A stretch of DNA of 64,000 bases from Pyrinomonadaceae bacterium (GTDB lineage: Bacteria > Acidobacteriota > Blastocatellia > Pyrinomonadales > Pyrinomonadaceae): positions 930,001 to 994,000 of the forward strand of contig JAJQRF010000002.1 in the NCBI GenBank assembly GCA_021228405.1. The letters run 5' to 3'. The stretch's first letter is position 1. Each line of letters opens with the position of its first letter. Shown in pieces: positions 16,415 through 25,127 of the stretch. A program made the translations under genes and the position numbers. A model generated the notes under the pieces. That model had not been told where the DNA came from and ran no database searches. It worked only from the letters and a program-made list of their open reading frames with translations.

Positions 16415-17941
16415 ATGAAAACTCTCCACACACAATCAATTTTGAGTCCTGGTGTTCTAATCGATAAACTTTTTCGTTTGGAAAGACAGGGCAGATATGC
16501 CGAAGCTCTTACAGAAGCTAAACAGTTTTGGAATGATACAGATACGCCGCCTGTTCTGGAAGGATTTTCCAAGTATGAAGCGGCTGATATGTTTTTAAGG
16601 CTAGGTGCTTTGATTGGTTTCGATGGACAAAATAATCAAATTCCAGACGCTCAAATAAGTTCAAAAAATTTTCTTTCAAAAGCTCATCAAGATTTTATCG
16701 AGTTGGGAAAAACCGAAAAAATTGTGGAGTGCGAAAACTATCTGGCACTTGCTTTTTGGCGAACAGGCGAATTCAATGAAGTAAAAATATGGATTGAGGA
16801 AGCCTTTTCTCATAATCTACCAGACAGTCATCAAACAAAGTTACATACTTATGTGATAGAAAGCTTAGTTAATCTCTCACTTGGGGATTATCAAGCAACG
16901 TTTGACCTAGTCCTGCAAATTGAAAAGTCATTCAATGATTGCGGTGATGATTTTTTGAATGGTAGTTTTTATACTAATGTCGCCGCTGCTTATGAAAAAG
17001 TAGGTAATCATCAAAAAACTCTTCATAATTTAGAAGTTGCGAGATATTATCATCAAAAATCAAAACATAAAATTTACTTAGGAGTTGTAGAAAATAATCT
17101 GGCGCAGTTATACAAGCTGGAAGAACGTTTTCAGCAGGCGCATTTGGCGAGCGATAATGCGACGAAGATTTTCAAACAGATCAAAGACCGCACTCGCGAA
17201 GGGTTTTCGCTCGATACGAAAGCGCAGATTTTTATTCACGAGCAGAAGTTTGAAGAAGCTCTGCAAGTGATCGAAAAAGCCCTCAAAATTTTAGCCAAAA
17301 CCGAAAATAAAGGTTATTTCGTCGAAACGATGCTCACGAAAGTTAAGGCATTGGTGCATCTCGATGAAATTTCGGCGGCAACGATGTGTCTTTTTGAAGC
17401 GGTTGAAATCGCCAAAGTTCACATCGGCGAAGAAACCGCAAACAATCTGATTAAGGAATTTGAAAACACCTTGCGCGAAAAAATGGCAGTTAAACCGAAC
17501 CGCGAAGAGAACGTGGAAAAGATCGAGGAACGAGCAGAAACCGCCGGGAAAGATGAAATAGTCGAAACGGAAGAAACGGATTCGGGCATTGCTCTGGAAT
17601 TTGTTCTGCCGCCGCAACTTTCTCACTATGACGATATTCAGGTCGTTCAGATTCAGAACAGGCATCTCGAAGCGGTTGGATTAAAGCAGGATTCGCTTGC
17701 CATCGTTGTCAGAGAAACGGTCAATCGCGGAGATTTGGCGGCTATTTCCGAAAGAGAAACGGAAGCCGTGATGTGCGGTTTTTACGATTGCGATTTCGGG
17801 ATCGTTTGTCTGGAAGGGATCGAAAGCGAACCGCAGTTGTTTGACGAAAACGAAATTGAAATTCTCGGAAAGATCGTCGGCGTTTGCGATGCGCTACCCA
17901 CCAACGGCAATAAATTATTTGTCCAACCCTTAAAATTTTAA
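16415..17941 (+). CDS. TPR protein with degenerate LexA/S24-like C-terminal domain
   Basis: The protein has 508 residues from ATG 16415; a TTG three bases earlier is possible and no clear ribosome site is seen. Residues about 15-350 form TPR-like helix pairs (for example NVAAAYEKVGNHQKTLHNLE). A Glu-rich linker follows, and the last 115 residues resemble the LexA/S24 fold: VGLKQDSLAIVV, then EIEILGKIVGVC. By eye the catalytic Ser and Lys positions are not conserved, so it is probably not a peptidase. Base composition changes near 17095 from AT-rich to host-like. I infer a sensor or effector for the neighbouring secreted mini-proteins. Confidence 0.8.
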   Translation: MKTLHTQSILSPGVLIDKLFRLERQGRYAEALTEAKQFWNDTDTPPVLEGFSKYEAADMFLRLGALIGFDGQNNQIPDAQISSKNFLSKAHQDFIELGKTEKIVECENYLALAFWRTGEFNEVKIWIEEAFSHNLPDSHQTKLHTYVIESLVNLSLGDYQATFDLVLQIEKSFNDCGDDFLNGSFYTNVAAAYEKVGNHQKTLHNLEVARYYHQKSKHKIYLGVVENNLAQLYKLEERFQQAHLASDNATKIFKQIKDRTREGFSLDTKAQIFIHEQKFEEALQVIEKALKILAKTENKGYFVETMLTKVKALVHLDEISAATMCLFEAVEIAKVHIGEETANNLIKEFENTLREKMAVKPNREENVEKIEERAETAGKDEIVETEETDSGIALEFVLPPQLSHYDDIQVVQIQNRHLEAVGLKQDSLAIVVRETVNRGDLAAISERETEAVMCGFYDCDFGIVCLEGIESEPQLFDENEIEILGKIVGVCDALPTNGNKLFVQPLKF

Positions 17942-18021
17942 TCTGATTTAACCGCGTTCAGAGTTTCTGCTTCGGCAGTCTTTTCGCTGACCGACCGCCG
18001 CCTGAAGACGGAACTCTAAAA

Positions 18022-18213
18022 TTAAACCGTGATGCTTTTCTCTTTTGTCAAAGGCTTGACCGGCTGTTTTTCGTGAGTGGAAATCGGTTTCAAAACGTCC
18101 TGAATTCTTTTTATAAAAACTCTGACTTCTTCTGAATCAATTTTTTCGTTGTGGCGTTTCTCGATCAGAAAAGCGAAAGCCAGATCATTCCCCAAATCAT
18201 CCAATAAATTCAT
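18022..18213 (-). CDS. Small hypothetical protein
   Basis: A 63-residue frame, MNLLDDLGNDLAFAFLIEKR followed by a helical segment and a Pro/Lys-rich tail. Codon use looks like neighbouring genes, which is the main support. No ribosome site is seen and no family is recognised. Just downstream of the TPR stop, at 17967-17984, is a short CTGC-TTCG-GCAG stem with T residues that may end the TPR transcript. Confidence 0.45.
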   Translation of the reverse strand: MNLLDDLGNDLAFAFLIEKRHNEKIDSEEVRVFIKRIQDVLKPISTHEKQPVKPLTKEKSITV

Positions 18214-18312
18214 ATATTAATTTGTAAGCAGTAAACGCACGCCTTCCTAAAATTACCTTTTACTTCAAAAACGGTCCGATTTTTTTCCGAATCAACAATG
18301 GTATTTATCCAA

Positions 18313-18340
18313 TGTTAGAACAATGTTAATTAAATGTTAA
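18313..18340 (+). promoter_or_regulatory. Candidate Pho box upstream of pstS
   Basis: Three direct repeats TGTTAg/a start at 18313, 18324 and 18335, exactly 11 bases apart (complement TTAACA-N5-TTAACA-N5-CTAACA). This is the spacing and, on the minus strand, the hexamer of PhoP/PhoB sites. TATAAT follows at 18380-18385. The 308-base gap 18214-18521 shows nothing else except AT-rich leader sequence. Confidence 0.55.
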
Positions 18341-18521
18341 ATCTGCCCTTGAGAAAAAAGCCCTTCCGAAAAATTTAAGTATAATTTAACCCGTAATGAC
18401 AAAACTTTAGACTATAATCAAAGAAAATTTTGGGTTGAAACATAACGTCTAAACTATTGTTTTAATAATATTTTAAGAGATCATTTATCAAAAACGGTTA
18501 TAAGAATTGCGGGAGATTTTA

Positions 18522-19625
18522 ATGACTGGAAGCAATTTTTTTACGAGAAAGATTACAGGTATTTTTTTGTTTATGTGTCTGTCGCTGAGTCTGGCTTGCA
18601 GTGGTCAGCCGATGGGCGAAAGCAACGGTTCACAGGGCGGCAATTCTAAATTAACGGGCGCAGGTTCGACATTTGTAAAACCGATGATGGACAAATGGAC
18701 GAACGAGTTCGGAAAGCTTTATCCGTCGGTCAAAATCGATTATTCGGGCGGCGGCTCGGGCGCGGGAATCAAGGCGATTCAGAATCAAACTTCCGATTTC
18801 GGCGCGTCTGATGCGGCGATGTCCGACGACGAATTGAAACAGGCGAAAGGCGGCGAGATCGTTCATATTCCCGTCGTTCTCGGCGCGGTCGTGCTGACTT
18901 ATAATTTGAAGGAAGTTACCGAGCCGCTGAAACTTACGCCGGAAATCATTGCGGACATTTATCTCGGCAAGATCAAAAAATGGAACGACGAAAAGATCAA
19001 AAAGGAGAATCCGAACGCCGCGCTTCTGGCTTCGGACATTACGCCCGTTTTTCGCGCTGACGGGAGCGGAACATCGGATGTTTTCACGGATTTTCTTTCA
19101 AAAACGGTTCCCGAATGGAAGGAAAAGGTCGGACGGACAAAAAATCCGCAGCTTCCGCAAGGTGTCGGGATCGGCGGAAAAGGCAACGAAGGCGTGATGG
19201 GACAAGTCAAAAACACGCCGAACACGATCGGTTACGTCGAACTGACTTTTGCGAAAGCGAATAATCTGCCGACGGCTTTGGTCAAAAATGCGGCGGAAAA
19301 TTTTGTCGAAGCGACGAGCGAAACGGTTTCGAGTGCCGCCGCCGGAATGACCGCGAAAATGCCCGAAGATTTGCGTTATGAGATCACAAATGCAGAGGGC
19401 GCGGACGCTTACCCGATTTCGGGAATGGTTTACATTTTGGCTTACAAAGATCAGAAAGACACGGTGAAGGGTAAAAACCTGGCTGATTTTTTGTGGTGGG
19501 CGATTCACGACGGCGAAAAATACGTAAAGGAATTGCACTATGCGCCGCTTCCCGCCGAGCTCGTGAAAAAGACCGAAGCAAAGATAAATTCACTTTCAAA
19601 CGGCGGAAAATCGTTAAGACCGTAA
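18522..19625 (+). CDS. pstS: Phosphate ABC transporter substrate-binding lipoprotein PstS
   Basis: The start at 18522 follows GGGAGA and gives a lipoprotein signal ending LSLAC; a TTG at 18507 is rejected. The mature 340 residues bind phosphate outside the inner membrane and hand it to PstCA. Phosphate-loop motifs are visible: GAGSTFVKPMMDKW, DYSGGGSGAGIKAI, TSDFGASDAAMSDDE and FRADGSGTSDVF. It is the first gene of pstSCAB-phoU and is preceded by a candidate Pho box, so phosphate starvation control is likely. Confidence 0.97.
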   Translation: MTGSNFFTRKITGIFLFMCLSLSLACSGQPMGESNGSQGGNSKLTGAGSTFVKPMMDKWTNEFGKLYPSVKIDYSGGGSGAGIKAIQNQTSDFGASDAAMSDDELKQAKGGEIVHIPVVLGAVVLTYNLKEVTEPLKLTPEIIADIYLGKIKKWNDEKIKKENPNAALLASDITPVFRADGSGTSDVFTDFLSKTVPEWKEKVGRTKNPQLPQGVGIGGKGNEGVMGQVKNTPNTIGYVELTFAKANNLPTALVKNAAENFVEATSETVSSAAAGMTAKMPEDLRYEITNAEGADAYPISGMVYILAYKDQKDTVKGKNLADFLWWAIHDGEKYVKELHYAPLPAELVKKTEAKINSLSNGGKSLRP

Positions 19626-19634
19626 ACGCAGAAA

Positions 19635-20561
19635 ATGGCTAAAACAGGCACGACCGGGGACAAGATTTTCCGCACCGTTTTATTGATTGCCGTTTCGATA
19701 ATTCCTTTAATTGTCGCGGCGATAATTTATATGATGGTGCAGAATTCTCTGCCGACGCTTCAGCGTTTCGGAGTCGGTTTTCTGACGGGAAGAGAATGGA
19801 TTCCGGCGCAGGAAACCTTCGGCGCACTGCCTTTTATTTACGGAACAATCGTTTCTTCGGTCATTGCACTGATAATTTCCGTGCCGCTTTCGCTCGGAAT
19901 CGCGATTTTTCTGGTCGAACAAGCCCCGAAAAATCTGGCAAAACCGATCTCGTTTATGGTCGAATTGCTCGCGGCAATTCCTTCGGTCGTTTACGGGCTT
20001 TGGGGAATTTTCGTGCTTGCGCCGTTCGTCCGCGATTATCTCGGCGCATTTTTGCAGAAATACCTGGGTTTTCTGCCGCTTTTTCAAGGTCGTCTGACGG
20101 GAATCGGGATGCTGACGGGCGGAATCATTCTCGCGCTGATGATAATTCCGATCTTAACGGCGGTCGTGCGCGATGTTTTGGAAGTTGTGCCCGTGACACA
20201 GCGCGAAGCCGCGCTTGCGCTCGGCGCGACGAAATGGGAAACGACGAAGGTCGTGCTCGGAAACGCGGCTTCGGGCATTGCGGGCGCGGTCGTTTTAGGG
20301 CTTGGACGTGCGATCGGCGAAACGATGGCGGTGACGATGGTGATCGGAAATTCACCGCAGATTTCCGCTTCCGTCTTTGAACCCGCTTACACGATCGCTT
20401 CGGTTTTGGCGGCAAATTTCGCCGATGCGACCGAAAAAATCTACCTGAGCGCACTGATCGAAATGGGATTGGTTTTATTTTTTGTAACTTTTGCCGTCAA
20501 TGCGTTGGCGAAACTTTTGATTATCGGCGTTTCACGTAGAAACGGCGTTGCTAAGGCGTAG
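19635..20561 (+). CDS. pstC: Phosphate ABC transporter permease PstC
   Basis: The protein has 308 residues with six hydrophobic segments and the permease coupling region REAALALGATKWETTKVVL, which contacts the ATPase. LAAIPSVVYGLWGIFVLAPF is typical of PstC. It forms the inner-membrane channel with PstA. It starts nine bases after pstS. The gap to pstA (100 bases) is filled by a hairpin repeat. Confidence 0.96.
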   Translation: MAKTGTTGDKIFRTVLLIAVSIIPLIVAAIIYMMVQNSLPTLQRFGVGFLTGREWIPAQETFGALPFIYGTIVSSVIALIISVPLSLGIAIFLVEQAPKNLAKPISFMVELLAAIPSVVYGLWGIFVLAPFVRDYLGAFLQKYLGFLPLFQGRLTGIGMLTGGIILALMIIPILTAVVRDVLEVVPVTQREAALALGATKWETTKVVLGNAASGIAGAVVLGLGRAIGETMAVTMVIGNSPQISASVFEPAYTIASVLAANFADATEKIYLSALIEMGLVLFFVTFAVNALAKLLIIGVSRRNGVAKA

Positions 20562-20563
20562 AA

Positions 20564-20653
20564 AGTCTTGAGTCAAAAGTCCTGAGTCGAAAAAAACTTC
20601 GGATTTGAAAGTTTGGATTCGGACTTTGGACTCAAGACTCCTGACTCCGGACT
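20564..20653. repeat. Heptad hairpin between pstC and pstA
   Basis: The left arm (20564-20588) is AGTCTTG AGTCAAA AGTCCTG in seven-base steps. The right arm (about 20621-20653) is GGACTTT GGACTCA AGACTCC TGACTCC read as a seven-base tandem. The arms are inverted copies with scattered mismatches. It fills the whole gap inside the operon. Confidence 0.8.
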
Positions 20654-20661
20654 GTTGAAAA

Positions 20662-21507
20662 ATGGCTGAAACAAATTCACAAAATCACGGGCGCAGAAAG
20701 CTTGTCAGCAGTGTGATGACGACGCTGACGGCGGCGTGTGCGGTTTTTGTGGTTGCCGTTTTGCTTTTGATAATTTCATACATTGCGATTCGCGGGTTTT
20801 CTTCGATCAGCGTTCAGTTTTTGATCGACACGCCGAAACCCGTCGGCGAAGGCGGCGGCATCGGCAACGCGATTCTCGGTTCGGTGATGATGACCGCGCT
20901 CGCTGCCGTGATCGGTTTGCCGATCGGAGTTTTGGCGGGAATTTATCTCGCGGAATTCGGCAATAACTGGTATGGAAACGTCGTGCGGTTTCTGGCTGAC
21001 ACTTTGGTCGGTGTGCCTTCGATCATTATCGGGATTTTTATTTATACGCTGATCGTTGTGCCGATGGGCAGACAATCGGGTTTGGCGGGCGGGCTTGCGC
21101 TGGCACTGATAATGATTCCGATCGTGGCGCGCACGACCGAAGAGATGATTCGGCTCGTGCCCGATGCGATGCGCGAAGGTGCGTTGGCACTCGGCGCACC
21201 GCAATGGCGCGTGACGTGGAACATCGTGCTTCCGGCGGCTTCGACGGGAATCGCGACGGGCGCGATGCTTGCCATCGCAAGAATTACGGGCGAAACCGCA
21301 CCGCTTTTGTTTACTGCGCTGAACAGCCGTTTTTATAATTTTTATCTCGATCAGCCGATGTCGTCTTTGACGGTTCAAATCTTTAATTACGCGACCGGAC
21401 CGTTCGAGGTCGAACACGCGATGGCTTGGGCGGCAACGTTAATTTTGGTCGGGATCATTCTGGTGATAAATGTTCTGGTGCGGTTTTTGACGCGCAAGCG
21501 GTTTTAG
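20662..21507 (+). CDS. pstA: Phosphate ABC transporter permease PstA
   Basis: The protein has 281 residues and six hydrophobic segments. [20 protein letters not shown] and the coupling helix [20 protein letters not shown] identify PstA. It pairs with PstC as the membrane channel. The ATG lies eight bases after the heptad hairpin, without a clear ribosome site, so translation may depend on the structure upstream. pstB follows after 13 bases. Confidence 0.96.
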   Translation: MAETNSQNHGRRKLVSSVMTTLTAACAVFVVAVLLLIISYIAIRGFSSISVQFLIDTPKPVGEGGGIGNAILGSVMMTALAAVIGLPIGVLAGIYLAEFGNNWYGNVVRFLADTLVGVPSIIIGIFIYTLIVVPMGRQSGLAGGLALALIMIPIVARTTEEMIRLVPDAMREGALALGAPQWRVTWNIVLPAASTGIATGAMLAIARITGETAPLLFTALNSRFYNFYLDQPMSSLTVQIFNYATGPFEVEHAMAWAATLILVGIILVINVLVRFLTRKRF

Positions 21508-21520
21508 GATTGGAGTTTTT

Positions 21521-22312
21521 ATGACATACCGAATTTCCGAACTCCGGCAAACTATGAGAAGCAAGATAAGCGTTTCAAATTTGAATTTTTACTACGGTAA
21601 AACACAGGCTTTGCAGGATATTTCGATGGAAATTCCCGAACGTGAAGTCGTCGCTTTTATTGGTCCGTCGGGTTGCGGAAAGTCGACGTTTTTGCGAACG
21701 CTGAACCGTATGAACGACACGATCGCGGGAACGCGTGTCGAGGGAAAAGTCACGATTGACGAGCAAAATATTTACGCTTCGGGAACGGATGTGGTCAGCT
21801 TGCGCCGTAAGATCGGGATGGTTTTTCAGAAATCGAATCCGTTTCCGAAATCGATCTTTGAAAACGTCGCGTATGGAATCCGCATCAACGGAATTCATAA
21901 AAATAAAGCCGATCTGCACGAACGCGTCGAAAAGGCTCTGCGCGATGCCGCCCTCTGGGACGAAGTGAAAGACCGTCTGAATGCTTCGGCTTTCGGGCTT
22001 TCGGGCGGACAGCAACAGCGGCTCTGTATTGCGCGTGCGTTAGCGGTTCAGCCGCAGGTTATCCTGATGGACGAACCCGCGTCCGCACTCGACCCGATTG
22101 CGACGCAGAAGATCGAAGAACTTGTCGTCGATCTGAAGAAGGATTACACGATCGTCATCGTGACGCATAATATGCAGCAAGCATCGCGCGTTTCGGACAA
22201 AACGGCGTTTTTTATGCTCGGAAAACTGGTCGAATTTAATCCGACGCAAAAGGTTTTCCAAAATCCCGACGAGCGTTTGACGGAAGATTACATTACGGGA
22301 AGATTCGGGTGA
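21521..22312 (+). CDS. pstB: Phosphate ABC transporter ATPase PstB
   Basis: The protein has 263 residues. Walker A is GPSGCGKST, the signature is [15 protein letters not shown], and Walker B is [13 protein letters not shown]. The segment [17 protein letters not shown] is specific to PstB. It drives phosphate import by PstSCA. A GGAG site precedes the ATG at 21521; an internal ATG 36 bases later is an alternative. The following 122-base gap to phoU holds a heptad hairpin. Confidence 0.97.
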   Translation: MTYRISELRQTMRSKISVSNLNFYYGKTQALQDISMEIPEREVVAFIGPSGCGKSTFLRTLNRMNDTIAGTRVEGKVTIDEQNIYASGTDVVSLRRKIGMVFQKSNPFPKSIFENVAYGIRINGIHKNKADLHERVEKALRDAALWDEVKDRLNASAFGLSGGQQQRLCIARALAVQPQVILMDEPASALDPIATQKIEELVVDLKKDYTIVIVTHNMQQASRVSDKTAFFMLGKLVEFNPTQKVFQNPDERLTEDYITGRFG

Positions 22313-22317
22313 TGTTC

Positions 22318-22404
22318 GATTTGGAATTGTGGATTTGGGATTGCGGATTGTTAAGAATGAAGATTTGCCTTTAAATTAGAATCCGCAATCCCAAATCCCA
22401 AATC
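22318..22404. repeat. Heptad hairpin between pstB and phoU
   Basis: GATTTGGGATTGCGGATT (22332-22349) pairs perfectly over 18 bp with 22380-22397. The arms are tandem seven-base words: GATTTGG AATTGTG on the left, AATCCCA AATCCCA on the right. Confidence 0.85.
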
Positions 22405-22434
22405 AAAATGTGTTAAATTAATAGCGTTACAGAA

Positions 22435-23097
22435 ATGGAAAATCGTTTGTTAGACCATCAGTTAGACGTTTTGCGCGACAAGATATTACTGCTCGGCGGA
22501 AAGACCGAAGCCGCGCTTCACCGTGCGATGCAGTCGTTGACGCAACGCGACAGCGAGCTGGCGAAATTGGTGTTGGAAGAAGATTCGGTGATCGACCGGA
22601 TGGAACTTGAAATAGACCGTTTGAGCGTCGAGATTCTCGCGCTTCAACAACCGGCGGCGCACGATCTGCGTTTTGTCATTTCGGTTGCGAAGATCACGCC
22701 GATTCTCGAACGCATTGCCGATCACGCGGGAAGCATTGCTGATGCGGCTTTGATTCTGAATAATGAGCCGCAACTGAAAAATTACATCGATCTGCCGCGA
22801 ATGGCAGAAGTTGCGGCGGAAATGTTGCGCACCGCGCTTGATGCCTTCACGTCCGAAGACTCGCAGGTTTCACGCGAATTAATCAAGCGCGACGCGGAAA
22901 TCGACGAGGCTTATCATCGTGTTTTCAACGAACTGCTGGAAATTATGATTGATAATCCGCAATCGACGACGAGCGCGGCGCATCTGCTTTTCGTCGCCAA
23001 GCATTTGGAAAGAATCGGAGATTACGTCAAGGATATTTGTGAACTCAACGTTTACCTCCGCGAAGCCGCATTTATCAAACACAGTCAAGCGGAATAG
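22435..23097 (+). CDS. phoU: Phosphate transport regulator PhoU
   Basis: The protein has 220 residues in two three-helix repeats. The metal-binding motifs are ERIADHAGSIADAAL and, later, KHLERIGDYVKDICE. PhoU senses Pst activity and keeps the PhoR kinase off when phosphate is plentiful. No phoR/phoB pair lies in the window, so its partner must be elsewhere. It is the last gene of the pst operon. Confidence 0.95.
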   Translation: MENRLLDHQLDVLRDKILLLGGKTEAALHRAMQSLTQRDSELAKLVLEEDSVIDRMELEIDRLSVEILALQQPAAHDLRFVISVAKITPILERIADHAGSIADAALILNNEPQLKNYIDLPRMAEVAAEMLRTALDAFTSEDSQVSRELIKRDAEIDEAYHRVFNELLEIMIDNPQSTTSAAHLLFVAKHLERIGDYVKDICELNVYLREAAFIKHSQAE

Positions 23098-23229
23098 TTT
23101 TACTGCATTACAAAATTAGATTTACAGAGATTTATCATTAACTTTTATTAAATTGCGGAAATAGACAAGCCGAACTTGTTCGGATATATTTTAATTTCTC
23201 AATTCAAACGTAGATACGGAGATAAGAAA

Positions 23230-23850
23230 ATGGCTTTTAGCTTATTACCGCGTGAAGACGAATATTTCGATTTGTTCACGCAAATAACCGGAAAAATACA
23301 GGAAGCTTCAAACATTCTCGTCGAAATGCTGCAAAGCAAAGACGGAAATTTTGAAACATATACGAAACGAATCAAAGACACGGAACACGCTTGCGACGAA
23401 CTGACGCACAAGATCACGACCAAACTGAACAAGTCGTTCATCACGCCGTTTGACCGCGAAGACATTTACACGCTGGCGGTCGCGCTGGACGACGTTTGCG
23501 ATTATATCGACGCGGGCGCGCGCGCCATCGTGATGTATGACATCCGCGACATCAACGATCACGCCGTAAATCTTGCCAAAGTGATTCAAAAACTGGCGGG
23601 CGCGATCAATTCGGCGATCTCGATCTTGAAAAAACCGAACGATATGAATCGGCATTTTGTCGAGATTCACCGGCTTGAAAACGAAGCCGACGAAATTTAT
23701 TTTCGTGCGATCGGCGAGCTTTTCAAAAGTTCGACTGATCCGCTTTCCGTTATTCGATACAAAGAGCTTTACGAGATTCTCGAAAACGCGACCGACCGCT
23801 GTGAGAGCGTCGCCAACATCATCGAAAGCATTATTCTGAAACACAACTAA
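23230..23850 (+). CDS. DUF47 family PhoU-like protein, Pit accessory
   Basis: The protein has 206 residues from the ATG at 23230, which follows GGAGAT; longer readings from 23176 have no site. The family (DUF47, related to PhoU) is commonly encoded next to Pit transporters and is thought to control them. Visible helices include EHACDELTHKITTKLNKSF and DRCESVANIIESIIL. It lies 82 bases before pit with a heptad hairpin between, so the two form an operon. Confidence 0.9.
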   Translation: MAFSLLPREDEYFDLFTQITGKIQEASNILVEMLQSKDGNFETYTKRIKDTEHACDELTHKITTKLNKSFITPFDREDIYTLAVALDDVCDYIDAGARAIVMYDIRDINDHAVNLAKVIQKLAGAINSAISILKKPNDMNRHFVEIHRLENEADEIYFRAIGELFKSSTDPLSVIRYKELYEILENATDRCESVANIIESIILKHN

Positions 23851-23927
23851 AGCGAGTAGCGGGCAGCGAGTAGCGAGTAGATATTTTGTTTCTACCAGCT
23901 ACCAGCTAATAACTACTAACTACTAAC
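23851..23927. repeat. Heptad hairpin between the DUF47 gene and pit
   Basis: The left arm (23851-23880) is AGTAGCG in seven-base tandem; the right arm (23892-23927) is ACCAGCT ACCAGCT, then ACTAACT ACTAACT. The arms are roughly inverted copies but have drifted, so pairing is imperfect while the seven-base step is exact. Confidence 0.65.
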
Positions 23928-23932
23928 TTATT

Positions 23933-25024
23933 ATGGAAGCTACATATGCACTCGTGGTCTTTATCATCGTTATTGCGCTTATATTTGACTATACGAACGG
24001 AATGCACGATGCGGCAAATTCGATTGCAACGGTTGTTTCGACACGCGTTCTTTCGCCCGGCGTAGCGGTCGTGTGGGCGGCGTTTTTTAATTTTATTGCG
24101 TTCGCCGTTTTCGGAACAGCCGTTGCCAAAATGATCGGCGGCGGTCTGGTGAACAAGGACGAAATTCCGGCTGAACTCCGTCTTTACGTGCTTCTGGCGG
24201 GTTTGATCGGGGTCATCACGTGGAATTTGATAACCTGGTATCTCGGCTTGCCGACATCGAGTTCACACGCGCTGATCGGCGGATACGCGGGCGCGGCGAT
24301 TGCCGCATATGTCGGCACGCACGGCAGTGAAATGGGATATTTCGGCTCGCTTATCGCTTCATTCGGATCGAAAGGCGTAATTATTCCTTCGGGTTGGTAT
24401 CTGACGCTGTCTTTTATTGTCGGTGCGCCGCTCATCGGGATGACGCTCGGTTTTTCGCTGATGCTGGCGGTTTTCTGGATTTTCAAAGGCACTTCGATTT
24501 CCAGAGTTGATAAAGGCTTTCGTGTCGGACAACTTTTTTCCGCCGCCGCCTATTCGCTCGGACACGGCGGAAACGATGCGCAGAAAACAATGGGAATCAT
24601 CACCGCGGTTTTGGTTGCGGGCGGTTTTCTGGCTTCGGGCGAAGGCGGAAAACTTCCTGAAATTCCGCTCTGGGTCGTGCTTTCCGCACACGCGGCGATC
24701 GGTTTGGGAACATTGACGGGCGGCTGGCGCATCGTGAAAACGATGGGTTCAAAGATCGCCAAGCTTCAACCCGTCGGCGGATTTTGTGCGGAAACTGCCG
24801 GGGCGATCACTCTGGCGATTGCGACGCATTTCGGAATTCCGGTTTCGACGACGCACACGATCACGGGCGCGATCGTCGGTGTCGGTTCGACGAAACGCCT
24901 TTCCGCCGTCAAATGGGGCGTGGCGGGCAAGATCGTTTGGGCTTGGGTTTTGACGATTCCGATGGCTGGTCTGATCGCCGCCGTTTCGTATTACATAATT
25001 CTCGGAATTCACAAAGCTTTATAA
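23933..25024 (+). CDS. pit: Low-affinity inorganic phosphate transporter Pit
   Basis: The 363-residue protein has about ten membrane segments. Both PiT signature repeats are present: FDYTNGMHDAANSIATVVST near the N-terminus and SLGHGGNDAQKTMGII in the second half. GIPVSTTHTITGAIVGVGST is also typical. It takes up phosphate, probably as a metal-phosphate complex with protons. Together with pst it gives the cell both phosphate uptake routes side by side. Confidence 0.95.
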   Translation: MEATYALVVFIIVIALIFDYTNGMHDAANSIATVVSTRVLSPGVAVVWAAFFNFIAFAVFGTAVAKMIGGGLVNKDEIPAELRLYVLLAGLIGVITWNLITWYLGLPTSSSHALIGGYAGAAIAAYVGTHGSEMGYFGSLIASFGSKGVIIPSGWYLTLSFIVGAPLIGMTLGFSLMLAVFWIFKGTSISRVDKGFRVGQLFSAAAYSLGHGGNDAQKTMGIITAVLVAGGFLASGEGGKLPEIPLWVVLSAHAAIGLGTLTGGWRIVKTMGSKIAKLQPVGGFCAETAGAITLAIATHFGIPVSTTHTITGAIVGVGSTKRLSAVKWGVAGKIVWAWVLTIPMAGLIAAVSYYIILGIHKAL

Positions 25025-25048
25025 CTCGAAACACAAGCAGCATAACAG

Positions 25049-25094
25049 GCGGATAAAGCGAAAACAAAAATCGCGCTTTATCCGCTTTTCTCTT
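25049..25094 (+). terminator. Terminator after pit
   Basis: GCGGATAAAGCG (25049-25060) pairs over 12 bp with 25074-25085, and TTTTCTCTT follows. Confidence 0.85.
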
Positions 25095-25127
25095 GTTATC
25101 TACGATAATTTTTTGTAGTTTAAAGCG

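Noticed and set aside
14658-17941. Assignment of the island to a known RRNPP (Rap/PlcR) peptide-signalling system
   Set aside because: Neither the TPR protein nor the mini-proteins show family motifs; the similarity is only of gene types.
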